Positions 7,660-16,819 are shown, counted from the first letter of the stretch. The stretch is DNA of 28,953 nt from Rhodobacteraceae bacterium UBA6141 (GCA_002423245.1 DIVD01000073.1:1-28953), one strand, 5' to 3'. Translations and numbers: made by a program. The notes: generated by a model from the sequence alone, not told the origin.

Positions 7660-8622
7660 ATGGCCAGACCCAAGATTGCGCTGATCGGCGCCGGTCAGAT
7701 CGGCGGCACGCTCGCCCATCTCGCCGCGATCAAGGAACTCGGGGATGTCGTCCTGTTCGACATCTCGGAAGGCACGCCGCAGGGCAAGGCGCTCGACATC
7801 GCCGAAGCCGGCCCCTCCGCCGGCTTCGATGCCGTGATGAAGGGCACCAACGACTATGCCGATATCGCGGGCGCCGATGTGTGCATCGTCACCGCCGGCG
7901 TTCCGCGCAAGCCGGGGATGAGCCGCGACGACCTGCTGGGCATCAACCTCAAGGTGATGAAGGCGGTCGGCGAGGGCATCAAGGCCCATGCGCCGGACGC
8001 CTTCGTGATCTGCATCACCAACCCGCTCGATGCGATGGTCTGGGCGCTGCGCGAGTTTTCGGGCCTGCCGCACGAGAAGGTCGTGGGCATGGCCGGGGTG
8101 CTCGATTCTGCCCGTTTCCGCCACTTCCTGTCGGTGGAGTTCGGCGTCTCGATGCGCGACGTGACCGCCTTCGTGCTGGGCGGCCACGGCGACACGATGG
8201 TGCCGCTGGTGCGCTACTCCACCGTCGGCGGGGTGCCGCTGCCCGACCTCGTGGAGCTTGGCTGGACCACGCAGGACAAGCTCGACGCCATCGTGCAGCG
8301 CACCCGCGATGGCGGCGCCGAGATCGTCGGCCTGCTGAAGACGGGATCGGCCTTCTACGCGCCCGCGACCAGCGCCATCGAGATGGCCGAGGCCTATCTC
8401 AAGGACCAGAAGCGCGTGCTGCCCTGCGCCGCCCATGTGAAGGGGGCCTTCGGCCTCGACGGGATCTATGTGGGCGTGCCCACCGTCATCGGCGCCGCCG
8501 GGATCGAACGGATCATCGAGATCAGGATGACGAGGGACGAACAGGCGATGTTCCAGAAGTCCGTCGATGCGGTGAAGGGCCTTGTCGAGGCCTGCAAGGC
8601 CATCGACCCCTCGCTGGCCTGA
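7660..8622 (+). CDS. mdh: Malate dehydrogenase
   Basis: NAD-dependent oxidation of malate to oxaloacetate in the TCA cycle. The 320-residue length is standard for the LDH-like Mdh of alphaproteobacteria. The N-terminus MARPKIALIGAGQIGG carries the Rossmann motif. Other landmarks are the substrate arginine loop VPRKPGMSRDDLL, ITNPLDAMVW, RFRHFLSVEFG and the catalytic histidine in GGHGDTMVPL. The start is fixed by GGAGG six bases upstream and by the family N-terminus. It is monocistronic in appearance: mcl2 is divergent on the left and a leftward glycosyltransferase converges on the right. In many relatives mdh leads the sucCDAB genes; here the glycosyltransferase gene separates them. Confidence 0.97.
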   Translation: MARPKIALIGAGQIGGTLAHLAAIKELGDVVLFDISEGTPQGKALDIAEAGPSAGFDAVMKGTNDYADIAGADVCIVTAGVPRKPGMSRDDLLGINLKVMKAVGEGIKAHAPDAFVICITNPLDAMVWALREFSGLPHEKVVGMAGVLDSARFRHFLSVEFGVSMRDVTAFVLGGHGDTMVPLVRYSTVGGVPLPDLVELGWTTQDKLDAIVQRTRDGGAEIVGLLKTGSAFYAPATSAIEMAEAYLKDQKRVLPCAAHVKGAFGLDGIYVGVPTVIGAAGIERIIEIRMTRDEQAMFQKSVDAVKGLVEACKAIDPSLA

Positions 8623-8632
8623 GCAGGTTTTG

Positions 8633-8656
8633 GGGGCCGCGCCCGGGTGCGGCCCC
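8633..8656 (+). terminator. GC hairpin after mdh
   Basis: GGGGCCGC (8633-8640) and GCGGCCCC (8649-8656) form a perfect 8-bp stem with an 8-nt loop, starting 11 bases after the mdh stop. No T tract follows, so it may act with Rho or protect the 3' end rather than be a classic intrinsic terminator. The remainder of 8657-8744 holds nothing I recognise. Confidence 0.5.
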
Positions 8657-8744
8657 TGCCGGTTCGGGCGACCGCGCGGCCACGCGGCCGAAGATGCCCC
8701 GCCGCAGATCCCGAACCTCTCCTCGCGCATATTATCCTCTGGCC

Positions 8745-9746
8745 TCACACCGCAAGGTCCGTCGCCGCAATCAGCGCCGCCTCGCGCTGGCGCAGGGCCG
8801 CGTCGAAGGCGTCCCGTGACAGGTCGACCGCCCGCCCCGGCAGGTGCCGGGCGATCGCGCCGGCGATGTCGGGCCGCGCCTCGAGCAATCCGCCCGCCGC
8901 CTCCAGCGCCGCCGCCTGCGCTGGCGTCAGGCCCTGCACAGCCGCGGCAAGCGCCTGCCAGGCCGGCGCATCGCGCGCGGCCGCGGCCATCCGCGTGAAC
9001 TGCAAGATCCGGTGCGCGCCATGCGGGCGGGGCGGCCCGCCATAGCTTTCCGTCGCGCGCCTGAGCAGTTTCAGCGCGAAATGCAGCGGCGTCAGCCCGT
9101 CGAAATGCAGCAGCCGCGCGGCATTGGCGGGGCGCATCGGCACCGCCGCCGCGCCCGGCACCGGGTGATGCACCCCCATCTCGTAATCCCGCCCTGTGCG
9201 CACGATGCCCTTGCCGGTGGAATGGCCCGAAACCCCGTCCTTCAGATACTCTGCCACCGGCCCGTAGATCGCCGGTCCCCGCGCCGCGAAATCGGGCAGG
9301 GGCGTGCGGAAGCTGCCCGCGAAGATGTCGCCCGCCGCGCCGGTCCAGACCCGCTCGGCCACCGGCAGGGTCAGACAGCCGAAGCGGTCGCCCGCCAGCC
9401 GAAGCTCTGCCGCCAGATCGGCCAGCGGCCAGACGAACTCATCCGCGTCGCAATGCAGCAGCCAGTCGGTCTCGGCCTGCCGGTAGACATGCGCCGCGTT
9501 GGATTTCTGCCGTGCGGTGTGGCGCTGCGGGCGGCTGCCCCGGCGGCTGGCCCGCCACCAGCCGGCATCGCAGAGCGTGACCGTCAGCCGCGGCACGCCT
9601 GCCAGCAGCGCCTCTGCCTCGGGGTTGGGCGCGTCGAGGAACAGGTGCACCGCTGCGGCGCCAAGCTCGAGGTGATGCGCCGCGAAGGCGGCCAGCAGCG
9701 GCGCGGGTTCGTCCACCGTCGCCACGACTGCCCAGGTTCCCGCCAT
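8745..9746 (-). CDS. Glycosyltransferase family 2-like protein
   Basis: A 333-residue protein whose N-terminus MAGTWAVVATVDEPAPLLAAF begins a GT-A fold resembling the glycosyl transferase family 2 subgroup that lacks membrane helices. The DxD metal and nucleotide-sugar site is LLHCDADEFVWP (D100, D102). RQKSNAAHVYRQA and HHPVPGAAA are typical of the same subgroup. The start at 9746 is supported by a G-rich ribosome site (GGGGGGGA). A longer upstream frame exists but overlaps the sucC control region and is not credible. The acceptor and sugar are unknown; surface polysaccharide synthesis is a reasonable guess. It is encoded opposite to its neighbours and interrupts the mdh-sucC order. Confidence 0.8.
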   Translation of the reverse strand: MAGTWAVVATVDEPAPLLAAFAAHHLELGAAAVHLFLDAPNPEAEALLAGVPRLTVTLCDAGWWRASRRGSRPQRHTARQKSNAAHVYRQAETDWLLHCDADEFVWPLADLAAELRLAGDRFGCLTLPVAERVWTGAAGDIFAGSFRTPLPDFAARGPAIYGPVAEYLKDGVSGHSTGKGIVRTGRDYEMGVHHPVPGAAAVPMRPANAARLLHFDGLTPLHFALKLLRRATESYGGPPRPHGAHRILQFTRMAAAARDAPAWQALAAAVQGLTPAQAAALEAAGGLLEARPDIAGAIARHLPGRAVDLSRDAFDAALRQREAALIAATDLAV

Positions 9747-9827
9747 GCCGTCCCCCCCGTTGCTGCACCCTGATTCGGGGCCGATCCTACCCGGAGTCGC
9801 AGCGGTCTGCCGGGCATGAAAATCTAT

Positions 9828-9856
9828 GTGATCACACATTTCGAGCGCGTGATCAC
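9828..9856. promoter_or_regulatory. Twin GTGATCAC operator upstream of sucC
   Basis: GTGATCAC occurs at 9828-9835 and 9849-9856, 21 bp centre to centre, 107-135 bases before the sucC ATG. Sequence and spacing are the same as in the pair upstream of sdhC. The first site extends to TGTGATCACACA. The short gap 9747-9827 holds only the start region of the divergent glycosyltransferase gene. I see no strong -35/-10 pair between the sites and sucC. Confidence 0.7.
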
Positions 9857-9962
9857 AAAACGCGCAAAAGCGGCCGCAAACCGCCGATCGCGCCGAAAGC
9901 CCTTTTGCCGTCAGGGAAGCTGTGCCATTCAGCCCCGAATTGCACCAGCATGGGACAGTGCC

Positions 9963-11156
9963 ATGAACATCCACGAATACCAGGCGAAGGCGCTTTTGCG
10001 CAACTACGGCTGTCCGGTGTCGGACGGTCGCATCGTCCTGCGCGCCGAAGAGGCCAAGACCTGCGCGAGCGAGCTTGACGGCCCGCTCTGGGTCGTCAAG
10101 GCGCAGATTCATGCCGGCGGGCGTGGCAAGGGCTCCTTCAAGGAGGCCGAGGCTGGCGAAAAGGGCGGTGTCCGGCTGGCGAAATCGGTCGAGGAGGCCG
10201 AGACACTGACAAGGCAGATGCTGGGCCGCACCCTCGTGACCCATCAGACCGGCCCCGCCGGCAAGCAAGTCAACCGCATCTATATCGAGGATGGCAGCGA
10301 CATCGCCCGCGAGCTTTATCTCGCCCTGCTGGTGGACCGCGCCACCAGCCGCGTGTCCTTCGTCGTCTCGACCGAGGGCGGCATGGACATCGAGGAAGTG
10401 GCCGCCCATACCCCCGACAGGATCCTGTCCTTCAGCGTCGATCCCGCCTCGGGCCTGTCCGATTTCCACGGCCGCCGCGTCGCCTTCGCCCTCGGGCTGG
10501 AGGGCGGGCAGGTCAAGCAATGCGTCCAGCTTGTCAAGAACCTCTACCGCGCCTTCATCGAGAAGGACATGGAAATGCTGGAGATCAACCCGCTGATCGT
10601 CACGCCCGATGGGACGATCAAGTGCCTCGATGCCAAGATCGGCTTCGACAACAATGCGCTCTACCGCCAGCCTGACATCATGGCGCTGCGCGACGAGACC
10701 GAGGAAGACCCCAAGGAGCTTGCCGCCTCCAAGTTCGACCTGAACTACATCGCGCTGGATGGCGAGATCGGCTGCATGGTCAACGGCGCCGGGCTTGCCA
10801 TGGCCACGATGGACATCATCAAGCTTTACGGTGCCGAGCCCGCCAACTTCCTCGATGTCGGCGGCGGCGCCAGCAAGGAGAAGGTGACCGAGGCGTTCAA
10901 GATCATCACCTCGGACCCGAACGTGAAGGGCATCCTCGTCAACATCTTCGGCGGCATCATGCGCTGCGACATCATCGCCGAAGGCGTGATCGCCGCGGTC
11001 AAGGAAGTGGGCCTCGAGGTGCCGCTGGTCGTGCGGCTTGAGGGCACGAATGTGGAACTGGGCAAGGAGATCATCCAGAACTCCGGCCTGAACGTGATCG
11101 CGGCCGACGACCTGTCGGATGCGGCCAGGAAAATCGTCAAAGCGGTGAAGGGGTAA
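9963..11156 (+). CDS. sucC: Succinyl-CoA synthetase beta subunit (ADP/GDP-forming)
   Basis: Beta subunit of the enzyme that converts succinyl-CoA to succinate with substrate-level phosphorylation. From the ATG at 9963 it has 397 residues, the normal length. It starts MNIHEYQAKALLRNYG, the conserved opening of SucC. The ATP-grasp domain shows VVKAQIHAGGRGKGSF, and EINPLIV and IGCMVNGAGLAMATMD mark the metal and CoA-ligase parts. NIFGGIMRCDIIAEG is the conserved region that contacts the alpha subunit. It leads the sucCD-sucAB gene train; sucD starts five bases after its stop. Confidence 0.97.
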   Translation: MNIHEYQAKALLRNYGCPVSDGRIVLRAEEAKTCASELDGPLWVVKAQIHAGGRGKGSFKEAEAGEKGGVRLAKSVEEAETLTRQMLGRTLVTHQTGPAGKQVNRIYIEDGSDIARELYLALLVDRATSRVSFVVSTEGGMDIEEVAAHTPDRILSFSVDPASGLSDFHGRRVAFALGLEGGQVKQCVQLVKNLYRAFIEKDMEMLEINPLIVTPDGTIKCLDAKIGFDNNALYRQPDIMALRDETEEDPKELAASKFDLNYIALDGEIGCMVNGAGLAMATMDIIKLYGAEPANFLDVGGGASKEKVTEAFKIITSDPNVKGILVNIFGGIMRCDIIAEGVIAAVKEVGLEVPLVVRLEGTNVELGKEIIQNSGLNVIAADDLSDAARKIVKAVKG

Positions 11157-11161
11157 GTTCC

Positions 11162-12046
11162 ATGGCCGTTCTCGTCGACAGGAATACCAAGGTCATCTGC
11201 CAGGGCTTCACCGGCTCGCAAGGCACCTTCCACTCCGAACAGGCCATCGCCTACGGCACCAAGATGGTCGGCGGCGTGACCCCCGGCAAGGGCGGGACCG
11301 AGCATCTCGGCCTGCCGGTCTTCAACTCGGTACACGAGGCGCGCGAGCGCACCGGCGCCAATGCCACGGCGATCTACGTGCCGCCGCCCTTCGCCGCCGA
11401 CTCGATCCTCGAGGCGATCGACGCCGGGCTGGAGCTGATTGTCTGCATCACCGAAGGCATCCCGGTGCTGGACATGATGCGCGTGAAGCGGACGCTGCTG
11501 AACTCGCGGTCGCGACTGATCGGGCCGAACTGCCCCGGCGTGATGACGCCGGACGAATGCAAGATCGGCATCATGCCGGGCTCGATCTTCAAGCGCGGCT
11601 CGGTCGGTGTCGTGTCCCGTTCGGGCACGCTGACCTATGAGGCCGTGAAGCAGACCACCGATGTCGGCCTCGGCCAGTCCTCGGCCGTGGGCATCGGGGG
11701 CGACCCGATCAAGGGCACCGAGCATCTGGAGGTGCTGGAAATGTTCCTCGCCGACCCGGAAACCCAGTCCATCATCATGATCGGCGAGATCGGCGGCGCC
11801 GCCGAAGAGGAAGCCGCGCAGTTTCTCGCGGATGAAAAGAAGCGCGGCCGCTGGAAACCGACGGCGGGCTTCATCGCCGGGCGCACCGCGCCTCCGGGCC
11901 GGCGCATGGGCCATGCGGGTGCCATCGTTTCGGGCGGCAAGGGTGACGCAGAGTCGAAGATCGAGGCGATGAAATCCGCAGGGATCGTCGTTGCCGACAG
12001 CCCCGCCGGCCTTGGCGAGGCGGTGCTGAAGGCCATCGGCCGGTAG
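11162..12046 (+). CDS. sucD: Succinyl-CoA synthetase alpha subunit
   Basis: Alpha subunit, which binds CoA and carries the phosphorylated histidine. The 294-residue length is typical. GFTGSQGTFHSEQAI near residues 17-31 is the CoA-binding loop, and GPNCPGVMTPDECKIGIMPG and SRSGTLTYEA are conserved. The active-site histidine is H251 in RRMGHAGAIVSGG. The stop-to-start gap from sucC is five bases, so the two subunits should be made in equal amounts. The gap of 247 bases to sucA holds a possible small gene. Confidence 0.98.
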   Translation: MAVLVDRNTKVICQGFTGSQGTFHSEQAIAYGTKMVGGVTPGKGGTEHLGLPVFNSVHEARERTGANATAIYVPPPFAADSILEAIDAGLELIVCITEGIPVLDMMRVKRTLLNSRSRLIGPNCPGVMTPDECKIGIMPGSIFKRGSVGVVSRSGTLTYEAVKQTTDVGLGQSSAVGIGGDPIKGTEHLEVLEMFLADPETQSIIMIGEIGGAAEEEAAQFLADEKKRGRWKPTAGFIAGRTAPPGRRMGHAGAIVSGGKGDAESKIEAMKSAGIVVADSPAGLGEAVLKAIGR

Positions 12047-12063
12047 CGGAGGGTGGCACTGCG

Positions 12064-12276
12064 ATGGTTGGGGGGTTCATGGAAGCCTTGAACTGGAATA
12101 GAATGTCCACCCCGTTCATCGCAGGGTTTTCGGCAGTCACGCGGGGTAGGGACACAGGGCAAGGGCGGGTCATACCCGCCCTCGCTTGCGCTTCGGCCGT
12201 CTGCGGCCTGATTGCAGTCTGGTACCTGATGTACCGGTTTATCAGCTTTCCGCCTTGGATGGCGTGGTTCAACTAG
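12064..12276 (+). CDS. Small putative membrane protein between sucD and sucA
   Basis: A 70-codon frame with no family I recognise. The second half has one clear hydrophobic segment, ACASAVCGLIAVWYLMYRFI, followed by SFPPWMAWFN, a pattern seen in many single-helix small membrane proteins. The first half is less protein-like, and the true start may be the internal ATG at codon 6 or codon 14. The stop lies 17 bases before the sucA ATG, which has only a poor ribosome site of its own, so translation of this frame could help load ribosomes on sucA. It may equally be a chance frame. Confidence 0.4.
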   Translation: MVGGFMEALNWNRMSTPFIAGFSAVTRGRDTGQGRVIPALACASAVCGLIAVWYLMYRFISFPPWMAWFN

Positions 12277-12293
12277 ACCGAGATGGTGGTAAA

Positions 12294-15254
12294 ATGACCG
12301 ACCAATCCCCCAACGACCTGCTGCACGCATCCAGCTTCCTGCAGGGCCACAACGCCGAATATATCGAGCAGCTTTACGCCCGCTATGCCGCTGACCCCTC
12401 TGCGGTGGATGCCGCCTGGGCCGAGTTCTTCCGCAGCCTGGGCGACGCCGAGGCCGATGTGAGGAAAGAGGCCGCGGGCGCCTCCTGGGCCCGGGACGAC
12501 TGGCCGCCGATGCCGAGCGATGACCTGACCGCGGCGCTGACCGGCGAATGGCCCGCCGCCTTGCGCGAGATGAAGGGCGCAGGCGCCAGGATCAGGGATG
12601 TCGCGGCCGAAAAGGGCGTCGCGCTCGGCGACGAGCAGGTCAAGCGCGCGGTGCTGGATTCGGTCCGCGCCATCATGATCATCCGCGCCTACCGGATCCG
12701 CGGCCACCTTGCCGCCGACCTCGACCCGCTCGGCATCAAGCCGCAGACCCCGCAGCCCGAGCTTGACCCCAAATCCTACGGCTTCACCGAGGCCGACATG
12801 GACCGCCCGATCTTCATCGACAACGTGCTCGGCCTGCAGATCGCCTCGATGCGGCAGATCCTCGACATCGTGAAGCGCACCTATTGCGGCACCTTCGCGC
12901 TGCAATACATGCACATTTCCGACCCGGAACAGGCCGCATGGCTGAAAGAACGGATCGAGGGCTATGGCAAGGAGATCACCTTCACCCGCGAAGGCCGCCG
13001 CGCCATCCTGAACAAGCTGGTCGAGGCCGAGGGCTTCGAGAAGTTCCTGCACGTCAAGTACATGGGCACCAAGCGTTTCGGCCTCGATGGCGGCGAGGCG
13101 CTGATCCCGGCGATGGAACAGATCATCAAGCGCGGCGGCAACCTCGGCGTGCGCGAGATCGTGATCGGCATGCCGCATCGCGGCCGCCTGTCGGTTCTGG
13201 CCAACGTCATGTCCAAGCCCTACCGCGCCATCTTCCACGAATTCCAGGGCGGCAGCTTCAAGCCCGAGGACGTGGACGGCTCGGGCGACGTGAAGTACCA
13301 CCTTGGCGCCTCGTCGGACCGCAGCTTCGACGGCAACACCGTCCACCTGTCGCTGACCGCCAACCCCTCGCATCTGGAAGCGGTGAACCCGGTCGTTCTG
13401 GGCAAGGTCCGCGCCAAGCAGTTCCAGCTTGGCGACACCACCCGCCACCAGGTGCTGCCGGTGCTGCTGCACGGCGATGCCGCCTTCGCCGGGCAGGGCG
13501 TCGTGGCCGAATGCTTCGGCCTGTCGGGCCTGACCGGGCACCGCACCGGCGGCACCATCCATATCGTGGTGAACAACCAGATCGGCTTCACCACCGCGCC
13601 GCATTTCAGCCGCTCCTCCCCCTATCCGACCGACATCGCGCTGATGGTCGAGGCGCCGATCTTCCACGTCAACGGCGATGACCCCGAAGCCGTGGTCCAC
13701 GCCGCCAAGGTCGCCACCGAGTTCCGCCAGAAGTTCCACAAGGACGTGGTGATCGACATCTTCTGCTACCGCCGCTTCGGTCACAACGAGGGCGACGAGC
13801 CGATGTTCACCAACCCGGCGATGTACAAGTGCATCAAGTCGCACAAGACCACGCTGCAGCTTTACACCGAACGGCTGGTCAAGGACGGGCTGATCCCCGA
13901 GGGCGAGATCGAGGACATGAAGGCCGCCTTCCAGGCCAGGCTGAACGAGGAGTTCGAGGCCGGCAAGGAGTTCAAGCCCAACCGCGCCGACTGGCTCGAC
14001 GGGCGCTGGTCCGGGCTCGATGCCGAGGGCGCCGAGTATCAGGCCGGCCGGACCGCCATCGCCCCGGAAACCATGCAGGAGATCGGCGCCGCGCTGACCC
14101 GCGCGCCCGACGGCTTCGACCTGCACAAGACCGTGGCCCGCCAGCTGGAGGCCAAGGCGAGGATGTTCGAGACCGGCACCGGCTTCGACTGGTCGACGGC
14201 CGAGGCGCTGGCCTTCGGCTCGCTGGCCGTCGAGGGCTACCCGGTGCGCCTGTCGGGGCAGGACTCCATCCGCGGCACCTTCAGCCAGCGGCATTCGGCC
14301 TTCATCGACCAGACCACGGAAGAGCGGTACTTCCCGCTGAACAACATCCGCGCGGGCCAGGCCAAGTTCGAGGCCATCGATTCCATGCTGTCGGAATACG
14401 CGGTGCTCGGCTTCGAATACGGCTATTCGCTGGCCGAACCCAACGCGCTGGTGATCTGGGAGGCGCAGTTCGGCGACTTTGCCAACGGCGCGCAGATCAT
14501 GTTCGACCAGTTCATCTCCTCGGGCGAGCGCAAATGGCTGCGGATGTCGGGCCTCGTGATGCTGCTGCCGCATGGCTTCGAGGGGCAGGGGCCGGAACAC
14601 TCCTCCGCCCGGCTGGAACGCTTCTTGCAGAACTCGGCCGAAGATAACTGGATCGTCGCCAACTGCTCGACCCCGGCGAACTACTTCCACATCCTGCGCC
14701 GCCAGCTCCACCGCAGCTTCCGCAAGCCGCTGGTGCTGATGACGCCCAAATCGCTGCTGCGGCACCCGCTGGCCGTGTCCGACGCCGACCAGTTCACCAC
14801 CGGCTCGCAGTTCCATCGCGTGCTGTGGGACGATGCGGAACGGGGCCATTCGGAAACGAAGCTGGCGCCCGACGACAGGATCAAGCGCCTCGTGATGTGC
14901 TCGGGCAAGGTCTATTACGACCTTCTGGCCGAACGCGACAAACGCGGGATCGACGATGTCTATCTGCTGCGGCTGGAACAGTTCTACCCGTTCCCGGCGC
15001 AGTCGATCGTGAAGGAGCTTTCCCGCTTCCTCGGCGCCGAGATGGTCTGGTGCCAGGAAGAGCCCAAGAACCAGGGCGGCTGGACCTTCGTGGAGCCCAA
15101 CCTCGAATGGGTCCTGGGCCGCATCGGCGCCACCCACGGGCGGGCGCGCTATGTCGGCCGCGCCGCCTCGGCCTCGCCGGCCACCGGCCTCGCCTCGCGC
15201 CACAAGGCCGAGCAAGAGGCGCTGGTCGACGAAGCCCTGACGACCGGAGGATAA
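12294..15254 (+). CDS. sucA: 2-oxoglutarate dehydrogenase E1 component
   Basis: Thiamine diphosphate-dependent decarboxylase of the 2-oxoglutarate dehydrogenase complex; it passes the succinyl group to the lipoyl arms of SucB. It has 986 residues, standard for the family. The N-terminal segment SSFLQGHNAEYIEQLYARY and AAWAEFFRSL is the conserved E2-interacting region. IGMPHRGRLSVLAN is near residue 290, and the cofactor region HGDAAFAGQGVVAE near residue 395 is followed by VNNQIGFTT. The transketolase-like C-terminal domain includes NALVIWEAQFGDFANGAQ and GFEGQGPEHSS. The ATG at 12294 is supported by the family start MTDQSPND. sucB begins three bases after the stop. Confidence 0.97.
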   Translation: MTDQSPNDLLHASSFLQGHNAEYIEQLYARYAADPSAVDAAWAEFFRSLGDAEADVRKEAAGASWARDDWPPMPSDDLTAALTGEWPAALREMKGAGARIRDVAAEKGVALGDEQVKRAVLDSVRAIMIIRAYRIRGHLAADLDPLGIKPQTPQPELDPKSYGFTEADMDRPIFIDNVLGLQIASMRQILDIVKRTYCGTFALQYMHISDPEQAAWLKERIEGYGKEITFTREGRRAILNKLVEAEGFEKFLHVKYMGTKRFGLDGGEALIPAMEQIIKRGGNLGVREIVIGMPHRGRLSVLANVMSKPYRAIFHEFQGGSFKPEDVDGSGDVKYHLGASSDRSFDGNTVHLSLTANPSHLEAVNPVVLGKVRAKQFQLGDTTRHQVLPVLLHGDAAFAGQGVVAECFGLSGLTGHRTGGTIHIVVNNQIGFTTAPHFSRSSPYPTDIALMVEAPIFHVNGDDPEAVVHAAKVATEFRQKFHKDVVIDIFCYRRFGHNEGDEPMFTNPAMYKCIKSHKTTLQLYTERLVKDGLIPEGEIEDMKAAFQARLNEEFEAGKEFKPNRADWLDGRWSGLDAEGAEYQAGRTAIAPETMQEIGAALTRAPDGFDLHKTVARQLEAKARMFETGTGFDWSTAEALAFGSLAVEGYPVRLSGQDSIRGTFSQRHSAFIDQTTEERYFPLNNIRAGQAKFEAIDSMLSEYAVLGFEYGYSLAEPNALVIWEAQFGDFANGAQIMFDQFISSGERKWLRMSGLVMLLPHGFEGQGPEHSSARLERFLQNSAEDNWIVANCSTPANYFHILRRQLHRSFRKPLVLMTPKSLLRHPLAVSDADQFTTGSQFHRVLWDDAERGHSETKLAPDDRIKRLVMCSGKVYYDLLAERDKRGIDDVYLLRLEQFYPFPAQSIVKELSRFLGAEMVWCQEEPKNQGGWTFVEPNLEWVLGRIGATHGRARYVGRAASASPATGLASRHKAEQEALVDEALTTGG

Positions 15255-15257
15255 GCA

Positions 15258-16811
15258 ATGGCAATCGAAGTCCGCGTTCCCACCCTGGGCGAAAGCGTGT
15301 CCGAGGCGACCGTCGCCACATGGTTCCGGAAGGTCGGCGACATCGTCGCTGCCGACGAGATGCTGTGCGAGCTGGAAACCGACAAGGTGACGGTGGAGGT
15401 TCCAGCCCCCGTCGCCGGAGAACTGATCGAGATCGTGGCGCCCGAAGGCACCACGGTCGGCGTCGCCGCGCTGCTTGCGCAGATTGCCGAGGCCGGCAAT
15501 GCGGGTCCCGAGGAAATGAAGCCGAAAAAGAGCGCCGAGGCCGAGGCTGGCGCGAAAGAGGGCAAGATGACCGATGTGATGGTGCCGACGCTGGGTGAAA
15601 GCGTGACCGAGGCGACCGTGGCCACCTGGTTCAAGAAGGTCGGCGACGCGGTGGCGCAGGACGAGATGCTGTGCGAGCTGGAAACCGACAAGGTGTCGGT
15701 CGAGGTTCCCAGCCCGGTCGCCGGCGTGCTGACCGAGATTCTCGCGCCCGAAGGCACCACCGTGGATGCGAAGGCCAAGCTGGCCGTCGTGTCCGAGGGC
15801 GCCGCCGCCGCGCCCTCCGCGCCGAGGTCGGAAGAGGCCGCGCCCGCCCCCGCCGCCGCGACGCCCGCCGCGGCGCCCGCGCCCGCCCCCGCCCCGAAAT
15901 CCCGGGACGTGGAAGACGCGCCTTCGGCCAGGAAGGCGATGGCCGAGGCCGGCCTCTCCCCGGATCAGGTCTCGGGCTCGGGCCGCGATGGCCGGATCAT
16001 GAAGGAGGATGTCGCCCGCGCCGCCGCTGCACCCAAGGCGGCCGCTCCCGCCCCTGCCGCAGCTCCCGCCCCTGCCGCCGCCCCGCGCGCCCCGGTCCCG
16101 GCCGAGGATGCCGCGCGCGAGGAGCGGGTCAGGATGACCCGCCTGCGCGCCACTATCGCCCGCCGCCTGAAGGACGCGCAGAACACCGCCGCGATGCTGA
16201 CCACCTTCAACGAGGTGGACATGTCCGGCGTCATGGAGCTGCGCAACACCTACAAGGACCAGTTCGAAAAGAAGCACGGCGTGAAGATGGGCTTCATGTC
16301 CTTCTTCGTGAAGGCCTGCTGCCACGCGCTGAAGGAGGTGCCCGAGGTCAATGCCGAGATCGACGGTCAGGATGTGGTCTACAAGAACTATGTCCACATG
16401 GGCGTTGCCGTCGGCACCCCCTCCGGCCTCGTGGTGCCGGTGGTGCGCGATGCCGACCAGCTGTCCTTTGCCGGGATCGAGAAGAAGATCGCCGAACTTG
16501 GCCTGCGCGCCCGGGACGGCAAGCTGTCGATGGCGGAAATGCAGGGCGGCAGCTTCACCATTTCCAACGGCGGCGTCTATGGCTCGCTGATGTCCGCGCC
16601 GATCCTGAACCCGCCGCAATCGGGCATCCTTGGAATGCACAAGATCCAGGACCGCCCGGTGGTGGTGAACGGCCAGATCGTGATCCGCCCGATGATGTAC
16701 CTGGCGCTGAGCTACGACCACCGGATCGTGGACGGCAAGGGCGCGGTGACATTCCTCGTGCGCGTGAAAGAGGCGCTGGAAGATCCGCGCCGGTTGCTGG
16801 TGGATATCTGA
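15258..16811 (+). CDS. sucB: Dihydrolipoyl succinyltransferase E2 with two lipoyl domains
   Basis: Core acyltransferase of the 2-oxoglutarate dehydrogenase complex. At 517 residues it is longer than the roughly 400-residue enterobacterial protein because it has two lipoyl domains, residues 1-76 and about 104-180. The lipoylated lysines are K43 and K145, each in ELETDKV. An Ala/Pro linker leads to the peripheral subunit-binding domain (about 218-254, APSARKAMAEAGL...GSGRDGRIMKEDV), a second Ala/Pro linker, and the catalytic domain from about 287. The active-site motif is YDHRIVDG (H488, D492). The two lipoyl domains are nearly identical in DNA as well as protein. It starts three bases after sucA. 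Confidence 0.97.
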   Translation: MAIEVRVPTLGESVSEATVATWFRKVGDIVAADEMLCELETDKVTVEVPAPVAGELIEIVAPEGTTVGVAALLAQIAEAGNAGPEEMKPKKSAEAEAGAKEGKMTDVMVPTLGESVTEATVATWFKKVGDAVAQDEMLCELETDKVSVEVPSPVAGVLTEILAPEGTTVDAKAKLAVVSEGAAAAPSAPRSEEAAPAPAAATPAAAPAPAPAPKSRDVEDAPSARKAMAEAGLSPDQVSGSGRDGRIMKEDVARAAAAPKAAAPAPAAAPAPAAAPRAPVPAEDAAREERVRMTRLRATIARRLKDAQNTAAMLTTFNEVDMSGVMELRNTYKDQFEKKHGVKMGFMSFFVKACCHALKEVPEVNAEIDGQDVVYKNYVHMGVAVGTPSGLVVPVVRDADQLSFAGIEKKIAELGLRARDGKLSMAEMQGGSFTISNGGVYGSLMSAPILNPPQSGILGMHKIQDRPVVVNGQIVIRPMMYLALSYDHRIVDGKGAVTFLVRVKEALEDPRRLLVDI

Positions 16812-16819
16812 CAGGGCCG

